Source: Lepas anatifera
Taxonomy: Eukaryota > Arthropoda > Thecostraca > Lepadidae
Direction: 5' to 3'
Length of the DNA: 64,000 nt
Assembly (NCBI GenBank): GCA_034440635.1
Contig: JAOTON010002271.1
Span: forward strand, 682,001-746,000
Part shown: positions 11,146-22,840 of the stretch, piece after piece
How positions within the stretch are numbered: position 1 is the stretch's first letter
How the letters are laid out: every line of letters starts with the position of its first letter
The notes under the pieces: generated by a model
Told to the model about the DNA's origin: nothing
What the model saw: only the letters and a program-made list of their open reading frames with translations
Databases searched by the model: none
Made by a program: the position numbers and the translations under genes

Positions 11146-11322
11146 TTAAGACGCGCAATGATGGGGGTCTGAGCCACCTTCGCTTTGACGGGAAGGGGGC
11201 GGGTACCCGCCATCCCTCCCCTAAGATCTCGAGAACCACGCTAGGTAGCGAGAAAACGGCAAACGGCGTGTGGTAGCCCATCCAGTTCTCTATGGAAAAT
11301 ATTTGAATAATTTATTGTCAGG
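11146..11322 (-). mobile_element. TTAA element family B, end fragment
   Basis: It begins TTAAGACGCGCAATGATGGGG and continues through gtctgagccaccttcgcttt, gggtacccgcc and agatctcgagaaccacg exactly as the end of the full-length family B copy at 47498. It stops at gtcagg, after about 177 bp. The fragment at 54378-54550 stops at the same internal position. Confidence 0.8.
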
Positions 11323-11598
11323 GGGAGGTTAAAGGCAACACTGAACTTGATATTCTCAAAAGATGGAAGTTGAGTCCAGAAGAAATTAACAGCTATTCGT
11401 GCTGCAGCCCGATCTTCTGGTTCGCTCCACAAACGCCAACCCTGGCAAAGTGCATGTTGGCCGTCTTCATCTGAGCGTGAGAATCGCCGTCAACGCCATT
11501 ACACGTAAACAGGACCTGTGTATCGATCTTTAGAATTAGCTTCCCCAAAATCACGCTATCACCCCGTCCTGAGCGTTTTTAACATAGCGCACATTACA

Positions 11599-11730
11599 AT
11601 GTCTGCAACAGAAAAGTGCCGGCCCGTCGACGCCAACGACGGCAGCAGGACGCTCGTTCAAGCACTGCGTCTGCTGGAGTATGCGGAACTGATACCTGTT
11701 ATTCTGGAGATGCAGTTTGTTCGAAACTAA
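11599..11730 (+). other. short open frame, unrecognised
   Basis: A 43-codon frame beginning MSATEKCRPVDANDGSRT in a GC-richer stretch. It has a reasonable start context (caatgt). No family is recognised and no partner exon is certain. It could be part of an unannotated plus-strand transcript or chance. Confidence 0.2.
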
Positions 11731-12188
11731 GGTCGCTGTGCCATTGCCAAGTAGATATTTATTTTGATGAAAACTGTCAGCCTCTCGGCTCTTAACGAAG
11801 TCTCACATTGATATAAATATAAGGTGTTTATATCGAATTTCATGATCCATCCTTGGCTGTCGCAGCACGGTGTATTTTACACCCACAGCTGTAGCTAAAT
11901 ATTCATAATTCTGGAGCCCATCAAAACACGGAGGCGTAGTTTTGGCCTAAAATGAAGCGTAACCAGGTGTAATTTTGTAACGTAGCTTATCTCTGACTAA
12001 AACAAAACGTGGAATACTCAGAATAATGAATTACCATATCCCTTGGCGTGATTCTCAGTTTCAAGACGTATAAAAATATATAGAAACAGTTAATGAAAAC
12101 TTTGACAGCTGATACTTGACATGAGGCCATGCCACTCGATGGTTGCCGATACGTCCGCGGTTTGTCTCACTCTGGTGTAATGATTTAG

Positions 12189-12346
12189 CTCATCGATTTT
12201 TTAAACGACCTGACACTGCAGCCGGCCCTGATCGAAAGCGGCCATAACTCGCTGCAGGCAGTCTCCCGCTCCGCGGGGAGCATTTTCAGTGAGCTCAATG
12301 GCGGAATTGACTGCTCGGAGGCGCCCTTAGCTGGCTTGTCATCTAG
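12189..12346 (+). other. candidate exon, unrecognised
   Basis: A GC-rich 158-bp stretch with a TTTAG acceptor-like sequence before it and a consensus donor CTAG|GTGAGA after it. The frame starting at 12192 is open for 51 codons (LTLQPALIESGHNSLQAVSR inside). It lies on the plus strand within the Dpr intron. No family is recognised, so it is reported only as an exon-like signal. Confidence 0.25.
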
Positions 12347-12632
12347 GTGAGATGGACGGTTAACAGAATCTGGATATCCCGAGGCAAGAATCTGCTACGA
12401 TTAAAGCTTGAAGGCGATTAACAAAAAAACCATGGTTCTAATGTGACCGATGAAAACATTTAAACAAACAACTTCAACGTTGGAAAATATACCGTAGATA
12501 ATAAGGCATTCGGAGCCAAATGGGAAAATGAGATACGACTTTAACCAAAACAAGAACAAAAAGTAACTGTCCTGCTTGAAAATAAGCCGTACTCTCTTTT
12601 ATTGTCAATGGTATTAAAGTACCTGTGTGTGA

Positions 12633-12784
12633 GGGGGTTGCAATGGTGTAGTGGTGATTGAGTTAGCGTTACACGCTGCCGACCCGGGTTCAAGGCCCGG
12701 TGGATTCCCTGAGCAGGGAGCAATTTGGCTCCCGAGAAGCCCTTCCAACGGGGAAAGAGTTAGCGATGATATAAACCCTGGTAG
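12633..12784 (+). mobile_element. tRNA-derived SINE, tail interrupted by a TTAA element
   Basis: The head contains an A-box-like ATGGTGTAGTGGTGATTG and a B box GGGTTCAAGGCCCGG, the RNA polymerase III promoter layout of a tRNA. It is followed by a non-tRNA body (gagcagggagcaatttggct) and a tail (aaaccctggtagtt) resembling the SINE tail at 25966-26030. A family A TTAA element begins at 12785, inside the tail. The head does not fold into a complete tRNA. Confidence 0.65.
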
Positions 12785-13350
12785 TTAACACGCGTAGTGG
12801 AGGGGGTCCTGAAGTCCCCCCTATTTTTCTGAGGTGGCCGGAGAACCGCTCGCTACCAGAAAAAAATGTACATACGTTGCCAAGTTTGAGAGAATTTATG
12901 AGCGCGTCGATTGGGGATTTTTTTAAATCGGTCGACAATTGTTTTATCATATAGGCTTTCAAAGTCAGACCTATATTTTGAGACCGTTGCAATCACCGAG
13001 TCGCACCAGTTCGCCTGCACTGTACACCGAGTGGTGACGTAATAACGTCATGTAATCAGGTTATACGTCAAGGTCAACCCACATGAAGGTCAAGGTCAAA
13101 GGTTACATCCCAAGATCATTGACCCCAGTATTCCAGTCAGATGGCATTATACAGTATAAAGGATGTTATGCTATGACTTCATAGTGAAGGCTGCTCAAGG
13201 TCAAGGTCATGCCCAAAGGTCAAGTTCAAAGGTATTTTTGTTAAGGTCAGCATCTTAATTCCCTCTCAAAGGCTGATATATTGCCAGTTAAATTGTACGT
13301 TATTGTGAATATGTCAATTGTTCAAAATAGATGACTCTTATGTCTTAATT
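12785..13350 (+). mobile_element. TTAA element family A, truncated copy
   Basis: It begins TTAACACGCGTAGTGGAGG and continues with the family A left half (ccacctattt-like run, ggtggccggagaaccgct, AGGTCA repeats around 13080-13230). The matching right end with TTAA is absent. The last stretch shared with the copy at 46975 is attgtacgttattgtgaata. The true end is uncertain by some tens of bases. Confidence 0.7.
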
Positions 13351-13930
13351 CACACTATGAAGGAGTCACTTTCTATCTTATTGCAGCAATGTGATTGGCT
13401 TAAATCCTAACTGAGTGACTGTCACGCATGTCACGTGATAAATGCTATCAATGCCATAGCTGTCGGAACGTTCACTGAGGGAAAAACGACACCTGATTGG
13501 GGTATCGGGTGATTCCGTAAAAAAGTCCACCCTTTTGGGGTATCTGGAAGACCCCTCTTTATGGAGTCTTTTTCCCACCAAATTTGGAATCAGCCGTGTC
13601 AGACTCCTATCTTCGGAGCCCCGACTCTTGATTAGGGAGTCAAAAAGGATCATTTGACACCCCGTAGGCAGTCAGCCGACTCCGCGTAAGGTGCCATTTG
13701 ACACCCAATAAAGGAGTCAAGACACCCCATTTGACTCCCCTAAAGGAGTCATGATACGTGAAAAGAAGTCCATTAACACCTCTGAAGTGAGTCTAGGGAT
13801 CATCTCACGTCCTTATTCTGTCCTGATGGCCCCCTGTAAGGTGTCATGAGAAAAGCCGTGGCCCCAAATATGGGTTCTTTTCTCTTAGAAAGGGTGTCAC
13901 TTGTTTGTACTTTTGGGGTCAATGCTTCAG
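13351..13930. repeat. GGAGTC / GACACC-rich diffuse repeat, segment 1
   Basis: Short phrases such as aaaggagtca, tgactccc and atttgacacccc recur every 20-40 bases in both orientations without a fixed period. The same vocabulary appears at 15290-15560. The nature is unknown; the two may be parts of one element split by later insertions. Confidence 0.5.
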
Positions 13931-14335
13931 CATACTCCGATTCTCCGACTTAAATCCAGCCGCAGGACTTGCCTGAGCTTTCATGAAAACCACAGAAGAA
14001 AAAAAGAACCATTATATTCGATCTAAAAAAACCGACACACAAACTTGCAAACGAACCCAATGGACAGCTGTTCATCAACCCACAGCCTGACTTGGTCGGA
14101 TCCAGACCGACGGCTGGGAGGGGAGGGGGAGGGGCAACGGGGCCCAAAATTGTGAAAAAACGTTTTTTAGGGAAACCGGTAAAAATTCAGTACGACAATG
14201 GCAAGCTGCCCCCTGATCTGCCAGTGTTCAACGCCGTTCAACGCCGAAAAGCTCGACGCCGTTGAGCCACCGTCCCGATGCGCATTCATACTCATTGGCC
14301 AAAGGCGATCAACACATTTTCATATTTGTAACGGT

Positions 14336-14718
14336 CAGTGGCGGATCCAGGGGGCAAAAAGGCATTTGCCCCCAAACGGAAAATATCGGGGCAAAACTAT
14401 AGTTCCCCCAAAGCTGTCGACCTCTTTTTTGCCCCGACTCATATTTATTTTAAAAGCAAGGTTCTGGTGCTTGAACTCTTAACTTCAAACAGAACCATGC
14501 AACTTCAGTGTAAACATTAGGCATTAGAGCAAAACACATACCTCTTGTGGCCATATGTTTCACCCCGTGGCAATTTTTTATATTATCGATTTTTGAGTTT
14601 ACCTTAAAAACATACCGCCCAGTTAAATTATGGCAAAATGTTTCACAGTGTGACGTTTTTTTCTTTTCGACTTTGGATTGCCCCCCCCCTCCAAACCTAC
14701 CGGCTAGATCCACGACTG
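14336..14718 (+). mobile_element. hAT-like MITE, family iii, copy 1
   Basis: A 383-bp element, left end CAGTGGCGGATCCAGGGGG, right end CCGGCTAGATCCACGACTG. The flanking 8-mers gtaacggt and gcaatggt differ by two transitions, consistent with an aged 8-bp duplication. It is collinear with copies at 21145 and 58926 (shared gcatttgccccc, aaagctgtcgacctc, cttcaaacagaacc). Confidence 0.88.
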
Positions 14719-14996
14719 GCAATGGTCCCATACCACAGCATTTGAACACAAATCAATAGCAGGCCAAATTGGTACGACTTACCTCTCAAGTGCTTTCTTA
14801 TTGTTTATGATTCTTATGAAAGCCGAATATTTATAGGCTTCCTAAAATGCCTTTATCACTCGGGCATGTCATCCGCAATGCACTCTCTTATTGACAGCAC
14901 GAGTTCAGAAAATCCTTCTGTATCCTTGCCCAGTGCTCATCCGGACTGCTCTTGAGTGGTTCACCGTTTCGCACTCGATAACCCAGGATGGAACTG

Positions 14997-15080
14997 TTCC
15001 AGTCTGCACGGCCCTGTAGCCCAGTTGGTTCCGCCGAGCACGGGTATTTGCACGAGGATGGGCGAGCTTGAACTGATAAC
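14997..15080 (+). mobile_element. degenerate tRNA-like sequence
   Basis: The stretch ggccctgtagcccagttggt resembles the acceptor and D-arm of a tRNA, followed about 45 bases later by gcgagcttgaactga, a weak B box. Stems do not close, so this is at best a decayed SINE head. Confidence 0.3.
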
Positions 15081-15289
15081 CTCGTGTATTGTTGACTTGC
15101 GGTTCCTTGATCAGTATAGCTCCTTTGACACTCGTGCGTTTTGCATTATCTTTCAGATAATTATCATGTTGCCGATTATTCACGGAGATCACACCGGGAA
15201 AGCCTCCGAGTCGTGTGGCCGATCAATTCAATATGACTGGCTCAACGGCGGTGTGGTTTGCCTTTCAGTAAAAAGACAACGCACGTGCA

Positions 15290-15560
15290 CGCAAAGGAGT
15301 CCGACTCCGCATTTCGGGGTATTTGACACCTTTTAAGCGTCGGACGGTATGCATTAGGGAGTCAAGATCACAGTAGGGAGTCATCTGACTCTTAGAGCAA
15401 TTAGCCGTTGTTTTTAAGAGTGTCAATCGCGCCAAATGACTCTCATAAGAGTGGAGATGACTCCTTTGTAGAATCAGACTGTGCTTTTGAGGGTGTCTAT
15501 GTACGCTCAAAACAGGTGTCTGACACCCCAAAATAATCATTTACAGATTTGGGGTATCAG
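15290..15560. repeat. GGAGTC / GACACC-rich diffuse repeat, segment 2
   Basis: The same short phrases as at 13351-13930 (gagtccgactccgc, gggagtca, ggtgtctgacacccc). No consistent unit length and no ORF of interest. Confidence 0.5.
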
Positions 15561-16044
15561 ATATCTCGGAAGTGACGCCATTTATTGTGGACTGACCCTT
15601 TCTTTAAGACCGGCAACGCTCTAGGCTGGGGTTGACCATTAAAACTGGAGCCGCAGACTCGGCGGTGGAAGTCACTGCGACATTGGGTGCCACGAAATTT
15701 GTCTCAGTGTTGACGTGCTGCGAACGGGACTCTAGCGGCTAGCCTTGCAATTCACCGGATGCCTAGGTCAACCTCAGTTAGACCACACTCTGTTTTGTTT
15801 TCTCTGTCTCTGCTTCTAACGCGGTGAATTGTAAAAAATGTATTGTATTTTGCTGAGAGATTGAACGTGGAACTAATGTGGTTTCCAGATCTTAAGGCCT
15901 GCGTTACCCGTAAATATACATATTTTGGAATTCTCAGAACGTGGTCCATTGCCTTTAAGCCCAAACAAATTATTATGAAGGTGGGAGGAATCTGGCTCTG
16001 AATAAACGAGACAGAATGAGAGGTTCATGTCTGATGAGCGTAAT

Positions 16045-18850
16045 GTCTGCCCAGCAGACTTGTTGACTAAATTTTATTGAGTCGACTCACTGACTCACAG
16101 CTAAGAATCTGACTCTGATTCTGACTCGACTCACTGTGTTGACAATGGTGAATCGACTTGACTCAGCCCAAATTAAAAGTGAGTCGATCCGACTGTGACT
16201 CAAATAACATTGAGTCCGAGTCTACTCCGACTCGGAATGATGGCAAAGTATGCACACCCAAAATACAACTTTCCTGCAATAATGAGCAAATTGCAATGCA
16301 TTTAATCATGACATTAACTATTTACTAAATGCAAATTTCGTTCAAGAATATGGAAATTGCAACGCGTTAATTCATGACATAAAGTATTTGCCTCTTAGGA
16401 ATTAACCCGCGCCCCACCGGGTCCGGCGCCACCTTCGCCCCACCGGGCCATCGATGGCCCTCCTCTAACCCGAAAATATGAGGATTAACGCAAATCTGCG
16501 AAGTGCATTGAAAGCTCGCACGAATTCAATAAGAACTTAATTCCATGTTTAAGCGCTCAGGTCAATAGCTTGACCTCCAGAGGTCAAGTTAGGTCAAGAT
16601 AGGCTATTTTCACTCAAATATGCAATGCTTAAGCAAACTGGGCATAACTCTTATGCCATTATAGCTTTCGAGATCTGGTAAAGTAAATTTTATAGGGAAA
16701 TGCCAGACCTTTTTCCGCTATATGGACCGTAATGACCTCTCGCCAACCTCCAGAGGTCACCCCGTGACCTAATATGACCTGAGGTCACGAAAGGTCAGAA
16801 AGTGGCCTTGCCGTATATAAAATGAAAGCCAGTGACGAAACACACACGATGATGTTTGATTTAGGCGTAGCCTAACTAGGTCAAAATTTATTCTCAAACT
16901 ACTGTTTTTGACACCTGATGACCTTGGATGACCTCGAGAAGTCAAGGGCAAATTTGGCTCCTGGGATCCGTGAAAGGTGTCCAGAACGCTTTCTGGCAAG
17001 CTGAGCATTTGAAATATTTTGTGACTTTTGATCATATGACAGTTTTTCCCATGTTTTCAATGGTAGAGGTCACGAAATCGAAAAATCCCATCTTGATAGA
17101 CCTCTTACTGACATCTTAGACCTGGATATACATCTTGTGCCCTGGAGGGGCCATAAAGTGTGGAGTTTCAAATCGATCGACTTAGAAATGTAGCTCTTGT
17201 GAGGTCAAAAGTCGAGTGAGGTGACCTTTATTGACCTCGCCTGGTGACCTGACCTTGGGTGACCCGGGTTAAAAATATCAGGGATGGTGGGAAAATGATG
17301 GAGTGAGAGATAGGCCCTCAACTGCGGTGCTGCGTGGTGTTTTTCTGCTATCTCGAAACCTTAGGGCATCGATGCCCCTGGTGGGGCGAGGGTTAAGAGG
17401 ATAAATGCTGACAGGTGAGTGAGATCGGGCCTGAAGTTTTTGTGGATGAGGATGAGTAGGTACTGTCCTTCATTGAAGTCAAAACTAAAGCCATAAGCAA
17501 GGTTTCAAATGCAAATAACAGAAGACATATTATGATATATACATTTAACATTTTGAGGGGCGATTCCTGTCCCAGTATATTCTGAACTACCCTCTTGTAT
17601 TTAAGCTAAAATTCAGCCATGACAAACACAATGGATGTACCACGAAACAAAAACAAATACTGAACACTTGTCTTGTCCCGAAAAAATGTGTAGAAAACAG
17701 ATGGTGCATTAAAGACATAATGAATCTAACTTTGAATGAGGAAACGATGACGATACATAGCAAATTAGGAAGTCATGTGACTTAAAAGAACCTATGAAAA
17801 ATATTATTTCCCTTCAGTAATGGTATCTTCAGTAATGATCTCTGTAATGGTATCTTACCACCAAGCTACTGAATTCTAAATTACTAATATTTGTGTTGCG
17901 CGCCACGGTGGTTTGATGGCGCGTGGCTCGCAGCAGTGGGCCATAAATAAATAATAATCATCCCAATACTTTGGAAGAGGGTTGGTCTGTGCGAGACTTA
18001 TGTATCGTTTTTGTCAGCTTCATAGTTTGAAACTATTTAGGCAATGCCAGAGATAGGACTGAGTTGTATTATCCGTGTACAGGCAGTATCAATATCTACC
18101 AGGGGATGGACTCAAACCATGACAGATAGTGCTTTGAAATAAGCAGTTGAAGCTTTTGCTTTGCTTTGTTTGGACCCATTTCATATATCTGTGCACCGAT
18201 TTTCCATACCCCTTATCTGAGGCTTAAATAATAATAGCAAAGTTTTTCTAGTGTTTTCAGTTAAACAAAGGAAGAAAATAGAAAACAAACATGTGATTTC
18301 TTAAGAGTGAATCATTGCATGAGCATGAGCATAGGACTCTGCATGGTGTGCATCCTGAAAGTAGACAAAGGCTAATTTTGGGTTAACTCGTATATTTTTC
18401 TGTTTGATTTTACATGTTATTGCTAAAATTAAATGGAACATAACTACAAATTCAGTGCGCTTATGAAACTGAATATTTTACATTGCTCATGTTTGTTAGC
18501 AACTGATCCTGGCATGGGTTAAGTGTGGATATGAAAATGACAAATTTCCTATTATTATCAAATAACATTATGAAATGATTCAAATAGATTAGCTCTGAAA
18601 ATGTCTAAAATGTCAGTCATGTGATCACATATGTTAAGAAAATAGTGTGTTGAGTGGACTCAACTCTGACTCACTGCTTGTAGTCTGACTCCGATTCTGA
18701 CCCGACTCAACTGGCCGAGTAGTTTGAGTCGACTCTGACTCAACCCAATCCGGAAGTGAGTCGACTCAACTCTGACTCAAGCAAAAGCTGAGTCAACTCG
18801 GAGTCGAACTCTGGCTCTGAGTCGTGACTCAACAAGTCTGCTGCCCAGAC
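16045..18850. mobile_element. 2.8-kb terminal-inverted-repeat element with GACTC-rich ends
   Basis: The left end GTCTGCCCAGCAGACTTG is the inverse of the right end CAAGTCTGCTGCCCAGAC with one or two mismatches. Inside both ends are long runs built from gactc/gagtc (16080-16240 and 18660-18830). A family C TTAA element (16402-17396) is inserted in it. The remaining core (17400-18660) is AT-rich with no transposase. No clear target duplication is seen, so the superfamily is unknown. Confidence 0.65.
16402..17396 (+). mobile_element. TTAA-flanked AGGTCA-rich element, family C, copy 1
   Basis: 995 bp. The left end is TTAACCCGCGCCCCACCGGG and the right end is CCCCTGGTGGGGCGAGGGTTAA, forming inverted repeats, with an inner catcgatggccc / gcatcgatgcccc pair. 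Many AGGTCA and TGACCT hexamers fill 16560-17280. A second copy, inverted, is at 19517-20554. Non-coding. Confidence 0.85.
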
Positions 18851-19516
18851 CACAAAAGCAGGAATAAGAAAATTTCCTGGGCCTATCGCATATTTGAGGT
18901 ACAATGTCGGATTTTCATGCAATTACGCACATAATCAGTTAGCTGACTGAAAGTGCTTCGTCACTGCTCCACTCAGCACCAGCGAACTTCCTGGGGTGTG
19001 CTTGATCTCGGAACTGTTCCTGTCTGGAAGCTTTCAGTTCTGGCTAAGTCAATCCAGTGAACATTTAAGTGGCACATCCACCTCTTTCCTGGTATTTGGC
19101 ATCGATTACTGCAGGCGACAGCGAAAATTTCAACAGCCAGCCATATCAAAGCCGTGAAGTGTCAAGGCAAAGCCACGCGCGCTTAAGCAAAATAATTTAA
19201 CTTCTTGGTAATGAAGCTTGAACTGAAACGGAATCCTTGTTAGATAATTACCTTAGTTTATTATTCTTAATACCCTAGCTGCTTACTCCGTTCATCCCAT
19301 AGTGTACCATTTGCGGATATATAAGTGAATTTCTACTTGACATTCAACGGATTGTCGGACTCGATCATACTTGAATTTCGGGGGCCGTCGTCGTTTGGGG
19401 GATGTCGAGCTTCACCACCATCAATCTTTACTCCGGGACTAAGCGGTATGTAGTGACCCGCCACGCAACGAAGAGCAAGGGGAGCGGCCGGATTCTGACC
19501 ATGAAACACGTCTCGT
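18851..19516. other. intron sequence, nothing recognised
   Basis: Unique-looking sequence between two mobile elements. No open frame with family features and no repeat structure was noticed. Confidence 0.4.
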
Positions 19517-20554
19517 TTAACCCTTGCCACACCGGGGCCATCGATGGCCCCTCGTAAATTTTTTTCTTCAGAATAGCAGAACAACAACAAGGCGCAACAC
19601 CAAGATTGGAGGGGTCTATTTCTCTCCCATAATTTCTGCACCATCCGAGACATTTTTTACCCCGGGCCACACTAGGTCAGGTCACTAGGCGAGGTCAAAC
19701 AAGGTGAACTCACTTCAACTTTTGAGCTCTACCAGAGCTAAATTGTTTAGCCGATCAATTTGAAACCTTCTACCCTTCATTAACTCCCCAAGGTCTATAA
19801 AATTTATATCCGGCATTTTTTTATTTGGTGACCTCAGGTTAGGGCTCGAAGTGACCTCTCCCATCGAAAAAGTGAAAAAGCATGGGAAAATCTGTCTTAT
19901 GATCTAAAAGTCACAAAAATGATTGCACATGCTCAGATTTCTCAGTAAATCATTCTTGGTCACCCTTTGACGGATGCCTGGGGCAGTGTTTGATCTCTGA
20001 CCTATCTGAAGTCATCGCAGGTCACCAGGGGTCAAGAACAGTATTTTGACGTTAACGTTTGACCTAATCAAGCTAGAGCGCTGAAATAAACGTCATCGTG
20101 CATGTATCATTATTGGCTTTCATTTGATACGCAAGATCACTTTGCAACCATTCGTGACCTCAGGTCAAGTTAGGTCAAGAGGTGCCCTCTGTAGATCAAA
20201 CCACTGACGGGAGGTCATTATGCTCCACATAGTAGAGAAAACCCTGACATGTTCCTATCAAATGTACTTTACCAGATCTCAATAGCTCTAATGGCATGAG
20301 AGCTATGCCTAGGTTTCTTGAGCACTGCACATATTAGTGGAAATAGCCTATCGTGACCAGACTTGACCTCTGGAGGTCAGACAATTGACCTGAGCGCTTA
20401 AGCATGCTAAGTCAAATCATACTGAATTCACACGAGCTTTCTAATACACTTTACAGATTTGCGCTAACCCCACTTTCTCGGAGTTAGAGGGGAACCATCG
20501 ATGGCCTCCGGTGTGCCGAAGGTTGCACCGGACCCCCGGTGGGGTGCAGGTTAA
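19517..20554 (-). mobile_element. TTAA-flanked AGGTCA-rich element, family C, copy 2
   Basis: 1038 bp from TTAACCCTTGCCACACCGGGG to GGTGGGGTGCAGGTTAA. The right-hand 150 bp is the reverse of the left end of copy 1 (atttgcgctaacc, ccatcgatggcc, cccccggtggggtg). AGGTCA hexamers are abundant (19670-20400). It contains no gene; a short open frame crossing its right end is not considered real. Confidence 0.83.
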
Positions 20555-21144
20555 TCTGTGTTTCCTTTTCCTTGTTTCGTCGATGGTCTACCAGCTGCAG
20601 TTGCTCTTTACTGGCCAAATCGGACGAATAGAACTGGAAGGTCTCGGCCAAAACGTCGGTGCTAGGATAAGCAAATATAAAGCCAGTATTTTGTAACTTC
20701 TACAACACTAGTGTCCCGGCTCGAACCGTATGAAGGAGTCACATTATATTTAATTCTAATAAGTTACAGTACCTAGCAATTTCCTGGCGATCAATAAAGC
20801 GGTTATCTACTTTTTCGCAGAAGTCACCATCGCGATTCAGACACCTACTGGTTTTCCCAGGCTGGAGGGCTTATACGGAACTGCAACCGGAAGTGGTGGA
20901 AGCAAACAGGAAGACACATAATAATTTTTGACAGACCCTGGGGCTTTTCAAGCAAAACAGAGAGCGGCTTACACATTATATTTCGCAGCTTAACCTCAAG
21001 GATTCAGATGACTCATTCTAACGATCGATTTGGTGATACGCAGGCGAAGTATATCAGCACTTTACTATCTCAACAGAGGCTGTCCCTATCTAGGTCACCA
21101 TGGGTGCATTGCTGGTAGCTGCTGCATTGCGGATATACTGCGTT
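20555..21144. other. intron sequence, nothing recognised
   Basis: No gene, repeat or motif beyond the left target duplication (actgcgtt, 21137-21144) of the following MITE. Confidence 0.4.
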
Positions 21145-21517
21145 TAGTGGCGGATCCAGGGGGGAAAGGAATTTGCCCCCCAACGGAAAAGCTCGGGGCA
21201 AAATTATGTTTTTGCCCACCCCCAAAGCGATCGACCTCCTTTTTTCCCCGACTCCTTTTTAATTTGAAAGCATGATTTTGGTGCTTCAACTCTCAACTTC
21301 AAACAGAACCGGTTAAGTTCAGTGGAAATTTGGGGCCTTGGAGAGGGAAAATGTATCTTGAGCCCATATTTTTTACCCGTTGACGTTTTTTTTTGCTTTT
21401 CTCCTCACATACCGAACATTTACTGGGAAGTCATATTGTAGCGCTGATTTGCACTGCGTGACGTTTTTTTGCTTTTCGACTTGCCCCTCCCAAACCGACC
21501 GGTTAGATCCGCCACTG
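21145..21517 (+). mobile_element. hAT-like MITE, family iii, copy 2 (intact target duplication)
   Basis: A 373-bp element with left end TAGTGGCGGATCCAGG and right end GGTTAGATCCGCCACTG. It has a perfect 8-bp target duplication, actgcgtt, at 21137-21144 and 21518-21525. This is the cleanest evidence in the window for the hAT assignment. Confidence 0.92.
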
Positions 21518-22599
21518 ACTGCGTTTGCGTTGTATTGCTTTAATGGCTGGGACATTCCGTGACATATTGACTAGAATGTTTCAAATTCAAAACTTTCATT
21601 TCACCGACTTTGATATAGATTAGCAGGTGTACTTATCGGGGCGCTGAAATCAGCTGTCAACGTTTCAGCTCGATTTGAGGTATCGTTATTGATTTATAGC
21701 CTCGGGCATTTTCACTTAATCATTATAAAGAGTGGACCTGTAACTCTAGTTCACATCTATCTAAACATACCAAATTAGATGTTTGGATATTATAGCGAGT
21801 CATTATTCCAACACGTGAGTTTGGACCGATCGCGTTAGGCAGTTTCACTTAGCCAAGGTAGAGGAGTAACGGCGGCGTTTAAATTTGGCTGCCACTCCCA
21901 TTTCGGAACATCGTTCTTTCTTTCGAAGCTCGTGATTTGTGGTGGTGAAGTGAAGCGTCGATTGATGTTTTCAAAGACATCCAATATGATTAAAATTTGC
22001 CTCCCCGGATATCGCCAGTGCGGTCTCCGTTCAACCTCGTAAAAAATTAGTTTTGATGCCCCTGGCTGTAAAACATTCTAAGACAACAGCCCTATGTTCC
22101 GCTGTTAACGTGACCTCAAAAATATCATTGGGAGCCACGAGGATCCTCTTCCTCCCCTCTTCTCGGTTCGAAGAATGTTAAGCTTATGACTTTTGATGAT
22201 AAGCTTATGATACGGGTGATGAATACAACAGTTTTTTTCCAATTAGGTATCAGCTCCGGTCCACTTCAGTGCACGATTTGGAAGATCTAACGCCACTGCG
22301 TTTGGTATTACTGTACATTTGGTACGAATGTAACTGTGAAGGAATGCTGAAATAATGTTATCATTCAGAGGAAATTTCAATTTGTTTAAATGATGCGGGG
22401 AATACATTGGAAAGAAAATAAGCGATATGAAAAGTACAATAATCAAAAGATTTGTATGAGTGGGGTCAAATTCAGAAAAAGTCACGATGTTGTGACAAAA
22501 AATGCAAGGTATCAAATGAATGCACAGCTATAATGGTCGGTACTTCCTGAGCTAATTGCTGAATTTCACGGATTTTTTTTAATTTAAACCAGATCCACA

Positions 22600-22840
22600 G
22601 GCCTATTAAGATAGCACTGTGTGGTGACTTGGCCAAAAAGCTCGAGACTATAACTCAGAAACGAGGCAAAATTGAGGAAATTGGGGGGCTAAATTGGGGG
22701 CTAGATTGAGAAAAAAATCGCGAGAACACAGTACTTTTAAAGACAAAACGGATACAATTTCATCCTTTTGGAGACCAAAATTATTATTTTAGGCTTTGGA
22801 GGGGCCACACCCCCTTTGAACCCCCTTGGATCCGCCAGTG
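22600..22840 (-). mobile_element. hAT-like MITE, family ii, copy 2
   Basis: The end at 22840 reads ccttggatccgccagtg. In reverse, the interior (cactggcggatccaaggggg, then ggcccctccaaagcctaaaa) parallels the element at 4011-4208, with matching downstream blocks. The far end near 22600-22620 does not show a clear inverted repeat, so that boundary is approximate or the copy is truncated. Confidence 0.65.
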
